Shown piece by piece: positions 1 to 6,914 of a stretch of 9,362 nucleotides of DNA. The stretch is from RGIG1828 sp045546535. GTDB taxonomy: Bacteria; Bacillota; Clostridia; UMGS1810. A program made the translations under genes and the position numbers. The stretch spans positions 1 through 9,362 of the forward strand of contig JAZQDA010000119.1 in NCBI GenBank assembly GCA_045546535.1, read 5' to 3'. The notes beneath the pieces are model-generated. The model was not told the origin of the DNA and did no database searches. It saw nothing but the letters and a program-made list of their open reading frames with translations. Position 1 is the first letter of the stretch. Each line of letters starts with the position of its first letter.

Positions 1-1122
1 AACTGTTTCCCCTACTCTTTTATCAAATGCCTTGGGCAATATATAATCAGCAGAAAGTTCATCATCTGATACAAGAGATGCTATCGCATACGATGCGCTG
101 ATTTTCATCTCATCATTTATATCACTCGCTCTGACATTTAAAGCACCTTTGAAAATACCAGGAAATGCAAGAACGTTATTTATCTGATTGGGGTAATCAG
201 ACCTTCCTGTTCCCACTACAGCAGCACCGCCACGCTTGGCATCTTCAGGAGATATTTCGGGCGTCGGATTTGCAAGAGCAAACACTATAGGTTTTTCTGC
301 CATTGAAGAAACCATTTCACATGTAACAAGATTCGGTGCAGAAACACCAATGAAAACATCTCTGCCTTTTAGCGCATCAGAAAGATTTCCGCAAATTTTG
401 TCAGGATTTGTAATTTTTGCAAGTTCAAGATGAGAAGGTGATAAACTCTCATCGCCATCACAAATTATACCAAACTTATCAACCATTACAATATTTTTCA
501 ATCCCATTTTAAGAAGATGATTGGCAATAGCCGTTCCTGCACTGCCTGCACCATTAATTACAACTTTGACATCTTCTTTTTTCTTTTTAACAACTTTTAA
601 TGCATTTATTAGTGCTGCGCTGACTACGATAGCAGTACCATGTTGGTCATCGTGAAAAACAGGAATATCACACATTTTCTTGAGGCGCTTTTCAATCTCA
701 AAACATCTTGGTGCAGAAATATCTTCAAGATTTATGCCCCCAAAACTTCCTGAAAGAAGATACACAGTACGAACTATTTCGTCAACATCATTAGATTTAA
801 TGCAAAGTGGGAAAGCGTCAACATCAGCAAACTCTTTAAAAAGTACGCATTTACCTTCCATAACAGGCATACCCGCCTCAGGTCCGATATCACCGAGTCC
901 AAGCACTGCTGAGCCGTCAGTTATTACTGCAACAAGATTATTTCTCCTTGTAAGTTCATATGATTTATCAACATCTTTACTGATTTCAAGACAGGCTTGG
1001 GCAACACCAGGAGTATAGGCTAACGATAACTCTTCTGAATTTTCAACCTTCACCCTTGATACAACTTCAATTTTTCCTTTCCATTCATAATGTTTATCAA
1101 GACTTATTTTTCTTATGTCCAT
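1..1122 (-). CDS. Malic enzyme (malate dehydrogenase, oxaloacetate-decarboxylating), 3' end cut by window edge
   Basis: This cytoplasmic enzyme oxidatively decarboxylates malate to pyruvate and CO2, reducing NAD(P). The frame is open for 374 codons from ATG at 1122 to the window edge with no stop. Small bacterial malic enzymes are about 390-410 residues, so only a short C-terminal piece is missing. Visible landmarks are SLAYTPGVA with the catalytic Tyr at 36, MEGK with the catalytic Lys at 91, metal-binding LED at 132-134, HDDQHGTA at 157-164, the dinucleotide-binding GAGSAG at 191-196, and near the end GTGRSDYPNQINN. An Asp follows the second beta strand (VDKFG), which hints at NAD, but cofactor choice is not certain. 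An AAGGG ribosome site precedes the ATG. The gene starts 16 nt after the hydrolase frame and is probably co-transcribed with it. Family assignment is very secure; maeA/maeB-type naming is left open. Confidence 0.96.
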   Translation of the reverse strand, partial: MDIRKISLDKHYEWKGKIEVVSRVKVENSEELSLAYTPGVAQACLEISKDVDKSYELTRRNNLVAVITDGSAVLGLGDIGPEAGMPVMEGKCVLFKEFADVDAFPLCIKSNDVDEIVRTVYLLSGSFGGINLEDISAPRCFEIEKRLKKMCDIPVFHDDQHGTAIVVSAALINALKVVKKKKEDVKVVINGAGSAGTAIANHLLKMGLKNIVMVDKFGIICDGDESLSPSHLELAKITNPDKICGNLSDALKGRDVFIGVSAPNLVTCEMVSSMAEKPIVFALANPTPEISPEDAKRGGAAVVGTGRSDYPNQINNVLAFPGIFKGALNVRASDINDEMKISASYAIASLVSDDELSADYILPKAFDKRVGETV

Positions 1123-1138
1123 AAAAACCAACCCTTCA

Positions 1139-2092
1139 TTATGATATTAACTTTTGGTAATTCTCTAATAAATAATGACAGTTTAGTAATTTTTCTTCTA
1201 TTGAAGAAATATTGAAATAATAATGATTTGCCGCCTCATAACCAATTTCAGGAATATAACACATTATCCTGTAAACTTCTTTTGCAATTTCAATTTCATT
1301 ATTTATTATACTGATTATTTCACTTATGATATTTTTGTCATTATCGACTTTGAGTCTGTCTCTGAGCAAAACAAATTTTATCTGATTATATGATGATTTA
1401 AATAAAGAATAAGTTATATATGAAACGTCGTACAATTCAGTGTTTTTAAGAGGCGAAAGATCTTCTAGCCCCTCTTCCCATTTTTCGCTGATTACTTTGA
1501 ACTGATTTTCAAAAACATCTTCCGGATACACGCTTCTCCAACTATGTATATCATCATACGAATAACAAGTCATTGTAGATTTATATCCTGTAGGTTTAAG
1601 ATAGAGCGGGTTTGATGGACCGCCATTTTGCGGACCATTATACAGAACTTCCACATCAAACGGGAAGTTAGCAAATGCTTCGCAGAATTTATCTGTTGCT
1701 TTCATTATAAGTTTGGATTTGTCACCGTAAACGGTTTTAAGTGATTTTTCGAAATCAGGCTTATCAGAGCCGTTTTCAACAAAGAACAGTTCACTGATGA
1801 GTTTGATATTTGGAGATGCATAACCGCCGAGTGTCCAACTGAGCATAAGATTATCAACTTTTGCATCGATTACACCCCGAATAATATCGAACACCGTTCT
1901 GAATACGGGTACATAAGGCGTGGTAGAGCACTCCCAAGTGTTATTAATCTGAAGTTTTACACATGTTTCGTGACCTTTTGCCTTAGCGTAATCCCAGCGT
2001 TTTCTGCTTATTTCGCTCATACCGCCAACAGAAATAGAGTACTCGCCAAGTTCTCCATTAATACCGCCGCGCTCGAACGAAATATCAGTTTC
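1139..2092 (-). pseudogene. C-terminal part of the GH20-like glycoside hydrolase, downstream of the in-frame TGA
   Basis: The frame continues from the codon after TGA 2093-2095 with 24 codons before the first ATG (2020), then 293 more codons to TAA. The 24 codons encode recognisable family sequence (ERGGINGELGEYSIS), so the ATG at 2020 is an internal methionine and not a natural start. No convincing Shine-Dalgarno site precedes it (only GGCGGT). Conserved-looking parts are QINNTWECSTTPYVP, LMLSWTLGGYASPN (last barrel strands), and YNGPQNGGPSNPLY followed by SYDDIHSWRSVYP. The remainder is a helical C-terminal domain. Taken alone this piece lacks the catalytic Glu candidate and the start of the barrel. 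Independent expression is unlikely; read-through or a corrected base would rejoin it to the upstream part. Confidence 0.78.
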
Positions 2093-3640
2093 TCATTTGC
2101 ATTGTAGTCCAAGATTTCGAGGCATCATATCTATAATTTTCTCAACATTTTCATCTGTAAATCCAAGTTTTTTATCCCATGCCCAATCCCACGCGAAAAC
2201 CTTAATAGATTTATCAACACTGTAGACTGCATCAGCAATAACTTTATTAACTTCAGCGACAAGTTCCCAAGGTTCTCTGTTTGCACATCTCGGACATGGT
2301 TCTTGGCTTGGTAACCACGCCGATTTACAGTGTGTGGCATTTTCTGACATGGAAATCGTGAAAAATCCTCCAATGCCCTGAACAGAAGTGCATAATTCTA
2401 TAATTGAATCTGCAAGATATTGCTTTGTTTCATCAACCGAAGTGCACATACAGTAAGATTTACCTCGAAGAGAACCTTTTAAATGTGGATATTTGTCAAA
2501 GAATGATTCAGGCATTGCTCTTGGTTCATTTATATATAGATACACTTTAATTCCGTAAGTTTTTGCCCTCTCAATTAAATTTCGTAAGTTTTTCTGTCTG
2601 TTTTCCCAACCAATAGACATTTCAGGGGCGTATTTAAATTCAATAAGTCTGTAAAGAACAGCCTGAAGCCATATACCGTTAACGTCTATTCTTGCATATT
2701 CTTCCAAAAGTTCATCATCACAATACTTTTTACTGTCTACATCAAATGCAGTCTCGTATAAACCGCAATAAAGATAAATAAACCGGGCATCAAACCTCGG
2801 TTCTCTTTTAAACTCTCCGCAAGACAGATACGCACCACCGGAGAGTTTCATCATGTCTTCAAGACGGTATAGTGCTCTTAGTATCCCATTATCTCCACCC
2901 GCTTTAATATCAATCTGGGTTTGAGTAATTTTAATTTCATGATATTCCTCTTTTTTTGCAGGAATAAAAGAAAGTACTATTTTAAATTTATCACCGCAAA
3001 GATTAACACCAAAATTTTTGTTTGTATTTTTAATAAAACGGTCATACATGATGTCTACAATTTTACTTCCGGTTTCATTTAAAACGCACCAATTGTCATT
3101 GAGCGAAAATTGAGTACTTTTTATACTTGAATTTTCAACAAACTGATTTTTACCATATGTAAAATCAAACGGTTTTCTTTTTATTGTCCCCTTTTCCTTA
3201 TAGAGATCTTCTATTATGGTTTTAATTTTTTTAGTTTGTTCTATCTGCTCTTTGGTCAAAGGTACGTATTGAATCTTATCGCAAAGCGGTTTAGAACCGA
3301 GTTTGAATCCTAAAAAATCATCTTCTTTCAATATGTGAGCAAGTTTTTCTTCACTCCAGTCCCCCAGAAGTTTTAGAAGTTGTTCATAAGGGAGAAGATG
3401 CCAGTTTGAACGGATAATGGTTATATACCCTTTCTCGTCCCATATTGACGTATCGTCCTGAGGCAGAAGACCCATTCTTGCCGCTTCTTTTTCTATGTTT
3501 TCAACACTTGTTTCTAAAACATATGCAAGTCTCTTTTTGTCCACCATTCCCCAGTTACGAAAAATAAACACTTGTTGAGGTGTAGGAAACCACTCAGGAA
3601 CAAGACCTGGTTTATCGATATTTGGAAGTATTGAACTCAT
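2093..3640 (-). CDS. N-terminal part (515 aa) of the GH20-like glycoside hydrolase, ending at the premature TGA
   Basis: This stretch starts at ATG 3640 with AAAGGG about 10 nt upstream. Residues 28-58 and 77-110 look like two diverged copies of a helical, HTH-like unit (RNW and RSNW openings, then L...L...S/W.E). Residues about 215-280 resemble the GH20b-type domain that precedes the barrel in beta-hexosaminidase-like enzymes (EYHEIKIT, GILRALYRLEDMM). A TIM barrel begins at about 282 (REPRFDARFIYLY). SMSEN places Glu433 at the end of a predicted strand, a candidate acid. His437-Cys438 and Cys449-Pro-Arg-Cys452 resemble the Cys-containing loop I recall from GH20/DUF4838-type proteins. There is no signal peptide, so a cytoplasmic enzyme acting on imported oligosaccharides is likely. 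Substrate cannot be assigned. The barrel is incomplete without the downstream part. Confidence 0.82.
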   Translation of the reverse strand: MSSILPNIDKPGLVPEWFPTPQQVFIFRNWGMVDKKRLAYVLETSVENIEKEAARMGLLPQDDTSIWDEKGYITIIRSNWHLLPYEQLLKLLGDWSEEKLAHILKEDDFLGFKLGSKPLCDKIQYVPLTKEQIEQTKKIKTIIEDLYKEKGTIKRKPFDFTYGKNQFVENSSIKSTQFSLNDNWCVLNETGSKIVDIMYDRFIKNTNKNFGVNLCGDKFKIVLSFIPAKKEEYHEIKITQTQIDIKAGGDNGILRALYRLEDMMKLSGGAYLSCGEFKREPRFDARFIYLYCGLYETAFDVDSKKYCDDELLEEYARIDVNGIWLQAVLYRLIEFKYAPEMSIGWENRQKNLRNLIERAKTYGIKVYLYINEPRAMPESFFDKYPHLKGSLRGKSYCMCTSVDETKQYLADSIIELCTSVQGIGGFFTISMSENATHCKSAWLPSQEPCPRCANREPWELVAEVNKVIADAVYSVDKSIKVFAWDWAWDKKLGFTDENVEKIIDMMPRNLGLQCK

Positions 3641-3653
3641 AATATGTTTACCC

Positions 3654-3724
3654 TTTCATTGAAAAAATAAGTATTTTACACACACCAAATAGTATATCAA
3701 CATATCATATTTATGTCAATGAAA
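3654..3724. repeat. 9-bp inverted repeat flanking the hydrolase promoter
   Basis: TTTCATTGA at 3654-3662 and its exact reverse complement TCAATGAAA at 3716-3724 are separated by 53 bp. On the minus strand one arm overlaps the -35 hexamer and the other overlaps the hydrolase ribosome-binding site (AAAGGG). Only a transcript reading through from spoIIIAH would contain both arms. Confidence 0.5.
3691..3719 (-). promoter_or_regulatory. Near-consensus sigma-A promoter for the hydrolase-malic enzyme unit
   Basis: On the minus strand TTGACA (3719-3714) is followed by a 17-nt spacer and TATACT (3696-3691). This is a full -35 match, ideal spacing and 5 of 6 bases at -10. Transcription would start near 3684, giving a leader of roughly 44 nt before the ATG at 3640. 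It lies in the 104-bp gap after spoIIIAH, so the metabolic genes can be expressed independently of sporulation. Confidence 0.8.
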
Positions 3725-3744
3725 TATTGTTTGAATATGCCTTA

Positions 3745-4269
3745 TTAAATTGCCGAAACTATCTTAACATTATTGATTTTTGTTACTTGGAAAATTGTAT
3801 CTTTTATTTTTGCGACATCTGCATCTGTGAGTTCTTTTTTTGCTACAGTTACATTTACATTATTATCAGAGATAAACACCACAGAATCAGGATAACCTTT
3901 AGTTTCCAAAAGCGACTCACATCTCCCTTCATTATCCATGTTTTCTGCTATTTTCAAAAGATTTTTTTCTGCTTCATCTTTTGTATTTTGCGATACATTC
4001 GGGTCGCTTATGGTTTTTGATAGCAAATCACACGCTTTGCTCCTTACAATATCTCTATTTATTTTAGCGTCAGAAATCGAGTTGTTTTGCCCCGAAACCA
4101 TTACTGCTTCACTTGATCTCGGCTCCTCAGGGGCAGTATTATCTGTTGCCACAGAAACAGGTACATCTTCATTTCTCGAAAAAATGCCCGAGTTTAATAC
4201 AGCCGACACTGCAAAAAGCAATATTACAGCAACAAGAGTTATATTTTTCTTTTTAATAGTTAAAAACAA
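3745..4269 (-). CDS. spoIIIAH: Stage III sporulation protein SpoIIIAH
   Basis: This is the mother-cell membrane protein whose extracellular ring-building domain meets forespore SpoIIQ in the intermembrane space, forming the channel needed for late forespore gene expression. The start chosen is TTG at 4269: GGAGG at 4282-4278 lies 8 nt upstream. The longer frame beginning at 4284 would begin on top of that site. This gives 174 residues: a basic tip (KKK at 6-8), one membrane segment at about 9-28, a Ser/Asn/Pro-rich linker to about 65, and the ring domain at about 70-174 (SKACDLLSK, DEAEKNLLKIAE, then VVFISDNNVNVTVAK and a C-terminal helix-strand). It is shorter than the roughly 215-230 residues I recall for Bacillus and C. 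difficile proteins, mostly in the linker. It is the last gene of the operon, and no clear terminator follows. Confidence 0.93.
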   Translation of the reverse strand: MFLTIKKKNITLVAVILLFAVSAVLNSGIFSRNEDVPVSVATDNTAPEEPRSSEAVMVSGQNNSISDAKINRDIVRSKACDLLSKTISDPNVSQNTKDEAEKNLLKIAENMDNEGRCESLLETKGYPDSVVFISDNNVNVTVAKKELTDADVAKIKDTIFQVTKINNVKIVSAI

Positions 4270-4277
4270 TTGTAAAA

Positions 4278-4282
4278 CCTCC
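4278..4282 (-). promoter_or_regulatory. Ribosome-binding site deciding the spoIIIAH start
   Basis: GGAGG on the minus strand sits 8 nt before TTG 4269-4267 and overlaps the first codons of the longer open frame. This supports the downstream TTG as the start. Confidence 0.75.
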
Positions 4283-4285
4283 AAA

Positions 4286-4786
4286 CTATGTTGATTTTAA
4301 TACTTTTACTTTATGAACAGGAATAGAAAGAACGGACGAAACAGCGTCTATTATAACATTTTTAATTTCAGGTGTATCAAGTCCATTTGCAACCACTAAA
4401 ACTCCGCCTATTTTGGGGTAATTACTTTTATACACAAAAGGCTCAGATTTTGTTTTTTCGCCAGTGAGAACTGTTTGTTCCCCTCCTTTTGAATCGCTAT
4501 CTTTAAGAGCAAACTTTTCTTCGCTTGTTTCATACAGTATCAAAACCTTTGTTTCACCTACTCCTTGAACTTTTGACAAGATATCTTCAAGATTTTTTTC
4601 CAAATCATATTTATCTTCTTTTTGTTCAGTTGTCCGATTTGTTTGTGGCGGTGCTGTTTGATTTGTTCCTTTGTTAAAAGATTTTGAAAAAACAATAAGC
4701 AAAATCCCTGAAACAAGAACCAAAACAAGAACCATCTTGATTTTTTTGCAAGAAAAAAACCCGGATAAAGTTTCAGTTATATTCAC
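4286..4786 (-). CDS. spoIIIAG: Stage III sporulation protein SpoIIIAG
   Basis: SpoIIIAG is a ring-forming component of the SpoIIIA-SpoIIQ channel, anchored in the mother-cell-derived outer forespore membrane. The 166-residue protein has a basic cytoplasmic tip, one membrane segment at about 17-34, a low-complexity linker (Thr/Gln/Asn/Pro-rich, about 38-58) and a ring-building domain at about 60-164. Family signatures are the helix leading to QGVGETKVLILYE (74-86), the variable Lys/Glu/Ser loop at 88-118, then YPKIGGVLVVANG (123-135), and the helix ending IPVHKVKVL (155-163). The start is GTG at 4786, overlapping the end of spoIIIAF by 14 nt. A purine-rich GAGGTGAGGG stretch inside spoIIIAF serves as ribosome site. 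The stop is TAG, 16 nt before the preferred spoIIIAH TTG. Confidence 0.95.
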   Translation of the reverse strand: MNITETLSGFFSCKKIKMVLVLVLVSGILLIVFSKSFNKGTNQTAPPQTNRTTEQKEDKYDLEKNLEDILSKVQGVGETKVLILYETSEEKFALKDSDSKGGEQTVLTGEKTKSEPFVYKSNYPKIGGVLVVANGLDTPEIKNVIIDAVSSVLSIPVHKVKVLKST

Positions 4787-5216
4787 AAACCACCCTCACC
4801 TCATCTTTTTCGTTTAAAAAAGTTTTTTTAACATACTCTTCAACAAGAGAAATATCAATATCCTTGTTTTTGCAGATAACATCAACTTTTAGTGATGTAT
4901 AATCTTCTGAAACAAAGACATCAACATCTGCCGACAAATTAAGGTTGTCAAACAAATTGTTTTTAATCTTTTCAGAAACCTTTTGCTCAAAAACAGGCTT
5001 TATTTCGTAAGTTTGCACATATTCACTTTCTGCAATCCATAAATCAGCAACATCCATACTTAGTGGCGGAAAAGAAAATAATGTGTGTACTATAAGAATA
5101 CCTCCTGCCAAAACATAAAGTTTTTTATATTTTTTACCATGTATTATAACACTGCCAAGTTGAATTAACGCGCAGAGAATTATGATTTTAATTACATACA
5201 TTTTTACATTTTCCAT
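4773..5216 (-). CDS. spoIIIAF: Stage III sporulation protein SpoIIIAF
   Basis: SpoIIIAF belongs to the mother-cell membrane complex and carries a ring-building-type domain like AG and AH. The 147-residue protein begins with two membrane segments, about 7-26 and 33-50, separated by a basic KKYKK loop. An extracytoplasmic domain at about 60-147 follows, with alternating strands and helices (VFEQKVSEKIKNNLF, then DVFVSEDYTSLKVDVICK, then SLVEEYVKKTFL) as in the family. ATG at 5216 lies one nucleotide after the spoIIIAE stop. A short GGGG in the last spoIIIAE codons, 7 nt upstream, is the only ribosome-site candidate, so translation is probably coupled to spoIIIAE. It ends with TGA inside the start region of spoIIIAG. 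Confidence 0.93.
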   Translation of the reverse strand: MENVKMYVIKIIILCALIQLGSVIIHGKKYKKLYVLAGGILIVHTLFSFPPLSMDVADLWIAESEYVQTYEIKPVFEQKVSEKIKNNLFDNLNLSADVDVFVSEDYTSLKVDVICKNKDIDISLVEEYVKKTFLNEKDEVRVVCEYN

Positions 5217-5217
5217 A

Positions 5218-6303
5218 TCATAACCCCGCAGAAGAAATTACACCGATTATAAGTACAAAAATAACTGTTATAAATATGACCATTCCGCCAAGTGTAACGA
5301 GAACTTCACAAACTGAATCAAGCATAGAGCCGAGTTTTGTCTGCGAAAACAGTTCACATGCAGAAGCAGACAACCTGAAAGAAAATACGGCAACAAAAAT
5401 TTTAATTACAGGAATTAGACATATAGATAACAGTGTCAAAAATCCTACATATCCGATACTGTTTTTCATAATAAGAGAAGATTGAACTATCCCGTTTAAT
5501 GCTTCAGATAAACAAGCACCGACAACAGGTACAAAATTGGCAACTGCATATTTCGCAGTACGTATTCCTATATTATCACCCGCAGAAGCAGAAAACCCGC
5601 TGAATGCTAAAATTCCGGCAAATACTGTCGTAGTTATGCCAAGAATATATTTGACTGTCTTAGATATAAGTTTTATAAAACGGCTTAAGTCAACTGAAGA
5701 TGAAAGTCCCGATACTATTGAAAGGATACCGCAGATAAATAAAAGCGGACAGATAATTTTTTCAATAAAATGCGTTATAAACACCGATATAACCATAAAG
5801 ATACCTTGTACTGAAACAGCGGTTGCTCCATATCCTGAACCTACGAGCACAGAAGCATATGTAGGAATTGCAATATCCATAAAATCAGACAGATCCCTGA
5901 TAGAACTAAAACATATATCAGTTATTTCCCTGAAATTGTAAACTATAACCGAACCACACATACATATGCATGAAAATTGTATAACTGTATAAATATTTTC
6001 TTTTTTTACATAAATTCCGGCTAACGATGTTATTATCGATATCAGAATAACCGAAAAAAACATCAGCCACGAGTCTTTAATAACCGAAAACAAATAATCA
6101 TATATTTTAAGGAAAATCTTTTGGGCTGTGTTCATTTCATTTTCAGACTCTTGTGTAAGTTCCAGTTCATCATAGTTCTGAGTATTTATAATAAAGTCTT
6201 CTTGCAATTCATTAATATCTTCAGATTTTTCTGCAAGAACACTTACGCAGTTGACGTTAAACAATAACAAAAATGTAATTAAAATCAGGGGAAATTTTTT
6301 CAT
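5218..6303 (-). CDS. spoIIIAE: Stage III sporulation protein SpoIIIAE, multi-pass membrane protein
   Basis: SpoIIIAE is the large polytopic membrane component of the SpoIIIA complex in the mother cell. The 361-residue protein starts with a signal-peptide-like segment (KK, hydrophobic core, then VLA at 22-24). An acidic extracytoplasmic stretch rich in Glu/Asp/Asn follows (25-58). Membrane segments lie at about 78-98, 105-124, 162-180, 183-200, 217-236, 283-308 and 335-357. The motif FVPVVGACLSEA at 257-268 is the most conserved-looking part, matching my memory of the family (N/F-P-V-V-G-x-x-L-S-x-A). ATG overlaps the spoIIIAD stop (ATGA), a typical coupled junction. AGGA lies 13 nt upstream, rather far. 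The length fits family members of about 360-400 residues. Confidence 0.95.
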   Translation of the reverse strand: MKKFPLILITFLLLFNVNCVSVLAEKSEDINELQEDFIINTQNYDELELTQESENEMNTAQKIFLKIYDYLFSVIKDSWLMFFSVILISIITSLAGIYVKKENIYTVIQFSCICMCGSVIVYNFREITDICFSSIRDLSDFMDIAIPTYASVLVGSGYGATAVSVQGIFMVISVFITHFIEKIICPLLFICGILSIVSGLSSSVDLSRFIKLISKTVKYILGITTTVFAGILAFSGFSASAGDNIGIRTAKYAVANFVPVVGACLSEALNGIVQSSLIMKNSIGYVGFLTLLSICLIPVIKIFVAVFSFRLSASACELFSQTKLGSMLDSVCEVLVTLGGMVIFITVIFVLIIGVISSAGL

Positions 6304-6698
6304 AATAAGTTTATCATTCCTACAATAGTGTTTATTAAATCCAGAAATTCAGGCAGACACATACAAAGAATAATTGTTTTACCTGCAAATTCTATTTTTG
6401 AAGAAAGATAACTTTCACCCATATCATCGCACATTTCGCACGAAAACTGACAAAGAATTGATATACCTATAATTTTAAGTATAATTGCAAAGTAATCAGA
6501 TACAGATTGAGTGCTGTGCGAAACTTTCTCTATTAATGAAATCACACGAGACATATACGGTAATATAAGATACCAGCATACTGCCCCGCACGTCAGTGCC
6601 AACACAGGAACGAATGAAGGAACAATATTTTTAACTGTTAAAACTGCTATTGAAGAAACTATACAAATTCCTATTATTTTATATACTATTTCATACAT
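6300..6698 (-). CDS. spoIIIAD: Stage III sporulation protein SpoIIIAD
   Basis: SpoIIIAD is a small integral membrane subunit of the SpoIIIA complex. The 132 residues carry about four hydrophobic segments, near 4-22, 29-48, 67-86 and 105-128. Family landmarks are ILKIIGISILCQF (73-85), the CDDMGES stretch at 90-96, and KIEFAGKTIIL (101-111) followed by LPEF (115-118). ATG at 6698 starts 2 nt after the spoIIIAC stop. No convincing Shine-Dalgarno sequence is visible upstream (the region reads TTATTTGATTTG), so re-initiation or coupling to spoIIIAC is inferred. Its TGA stop overlaps the spoIIIAE ATG. Length matches the roughly 130 residues usual for SpoIIIAD. Confidence 0.94.
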   Translation of the reverse strand: MYEIVYKIIGICIVSSIAVLTVKNIVPSFVPVLALTCGAVCWYLILPYMSRVISLIEKVSHSTQSVSDYFAIILKIIGISILCQFSCEMCDDMGESYLSSKIEFAGKTIILCMCLPEFLDLINTIVGMINLL

Positions 6699-6700
6699 AT

Positions 6701-6895
6701 TTACAAATCAAATAATGTTTTAATTGTAGTGAAAAGGTCGCTTATTTGTTCTATTACCATCGCCATTACAACTACAAGACCTACCAATGTTATCATAAGC
6801 GCCTGTTCTTCCCTGCCAGATTGAACCAAAAGCCGATATATTATAGCAACAACTATACCTATTGCCGCTATTTTAAATATTAAATCAACTCCCAA
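6701..6895 (-). CDS. spoIIIAC: Stage III sporulation protein SpoIIIAC
   Basis: SpoIIIAC is a tiny membrane subunit with two hydrophobic helices joined by a short charged turn. The start chosen is TTG at 6895, giving 64 residues beginning MGVDLIF. GGAG at 6908-6905 then sits 9 nt upstream. The longer frame from TTG 6904 would abut the ribosome site directly. The MGVD opening also agrees with the Bacillus SpoIIIAC start as I recall it. The helices are about 5-23 and 33-52, flanking the LVQSGREEQA turn. SpoIIIAC and SpoIIIAD are homologous in part and both resemble small membrane-platform proteins. It lies 19 nt after spoIIIAB and 2 nt before spoIIIAD. Confidence 0.93.
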   Translation of the reverse strand: MGVDLIFKIAAIGIVVAIIYRLLVQSGREEQALMITLVGLVVVMAMVIEQISDLFTTIKTLFDL

Positions 6896-6904
6896 AAGTA
6901 CCAA

Positions 6905-6908
6905 CTCC
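6905..6908 (-). promoter_or_regulatory. Ribosome-binding site deciding the spoIIIAC start
   Basis: GGAG on the minus strand is 9 nt before TTG 6895-6893 and immediately adjacent to the alternative TTG 6904-6902, which is therefore too close to be used. Confidence 0.7.
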
Positions 6909-6914
6909 GTAAAA

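Larger units (their letters stand above)
1139..3640 (-). pseudogene. GH20-like glycoside hydrolase gene interrupted by one in-frame TGA (whole locus)
   Basis: Two open stretches, 2093-3640 and 1139-2092, lie in the same reading frame and are separated only by the TGA at 2093-2095. Read through, they give one protein of 833 positions with a continuous domain plan: N-terminal helical repeats, a GH20b-like domain, a TIM barrel and a C-terminal helical part. The stop falls inside the barrel, so the truncated product should not fold as a full enzyme. There is no frameshift and no second lesion, so the change is recent or is a base-call error. From memory of related proteins, residues just after the stop (ERGG...GEYSIS) follow a segment where a Ser is common, so TCA to TGA is a plausible single change. 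That alignment is recollection, not computed. It is separated from spoIIIAH by its own promoter. Confidence 0.8.

Noticed and set aside
236..1018. Plus-strand open frames opposite the malic enzyme
   Set aside because: They are antisense to a gene with a full set of family motifs and have no ribosome sites or recognisable protein features.
2093..2095. Selenocysteine or UGA-to-Trp recoding at the in-frame TGA
   Set aside because: No convincing SECIS-like hairpin follows the TGA, the site is not near an expected redox centre, and four other genes in the window end in TGA, so UGA is a stop here.
2131..2373. 80-codon minus-strand open frame inside the hydrolase gene
   Set aside because: It overlaps the hydrolase coding sequence in another frame, and its translation shows no domain.
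3727..4294. Plus-strand open frames opposite spoIIIAH
   Set aside because: They are shadows of spoIIIAH; low-complexity Phe/Cys/Ile-rich translations are typical of antisense AT-rich coding DNA.
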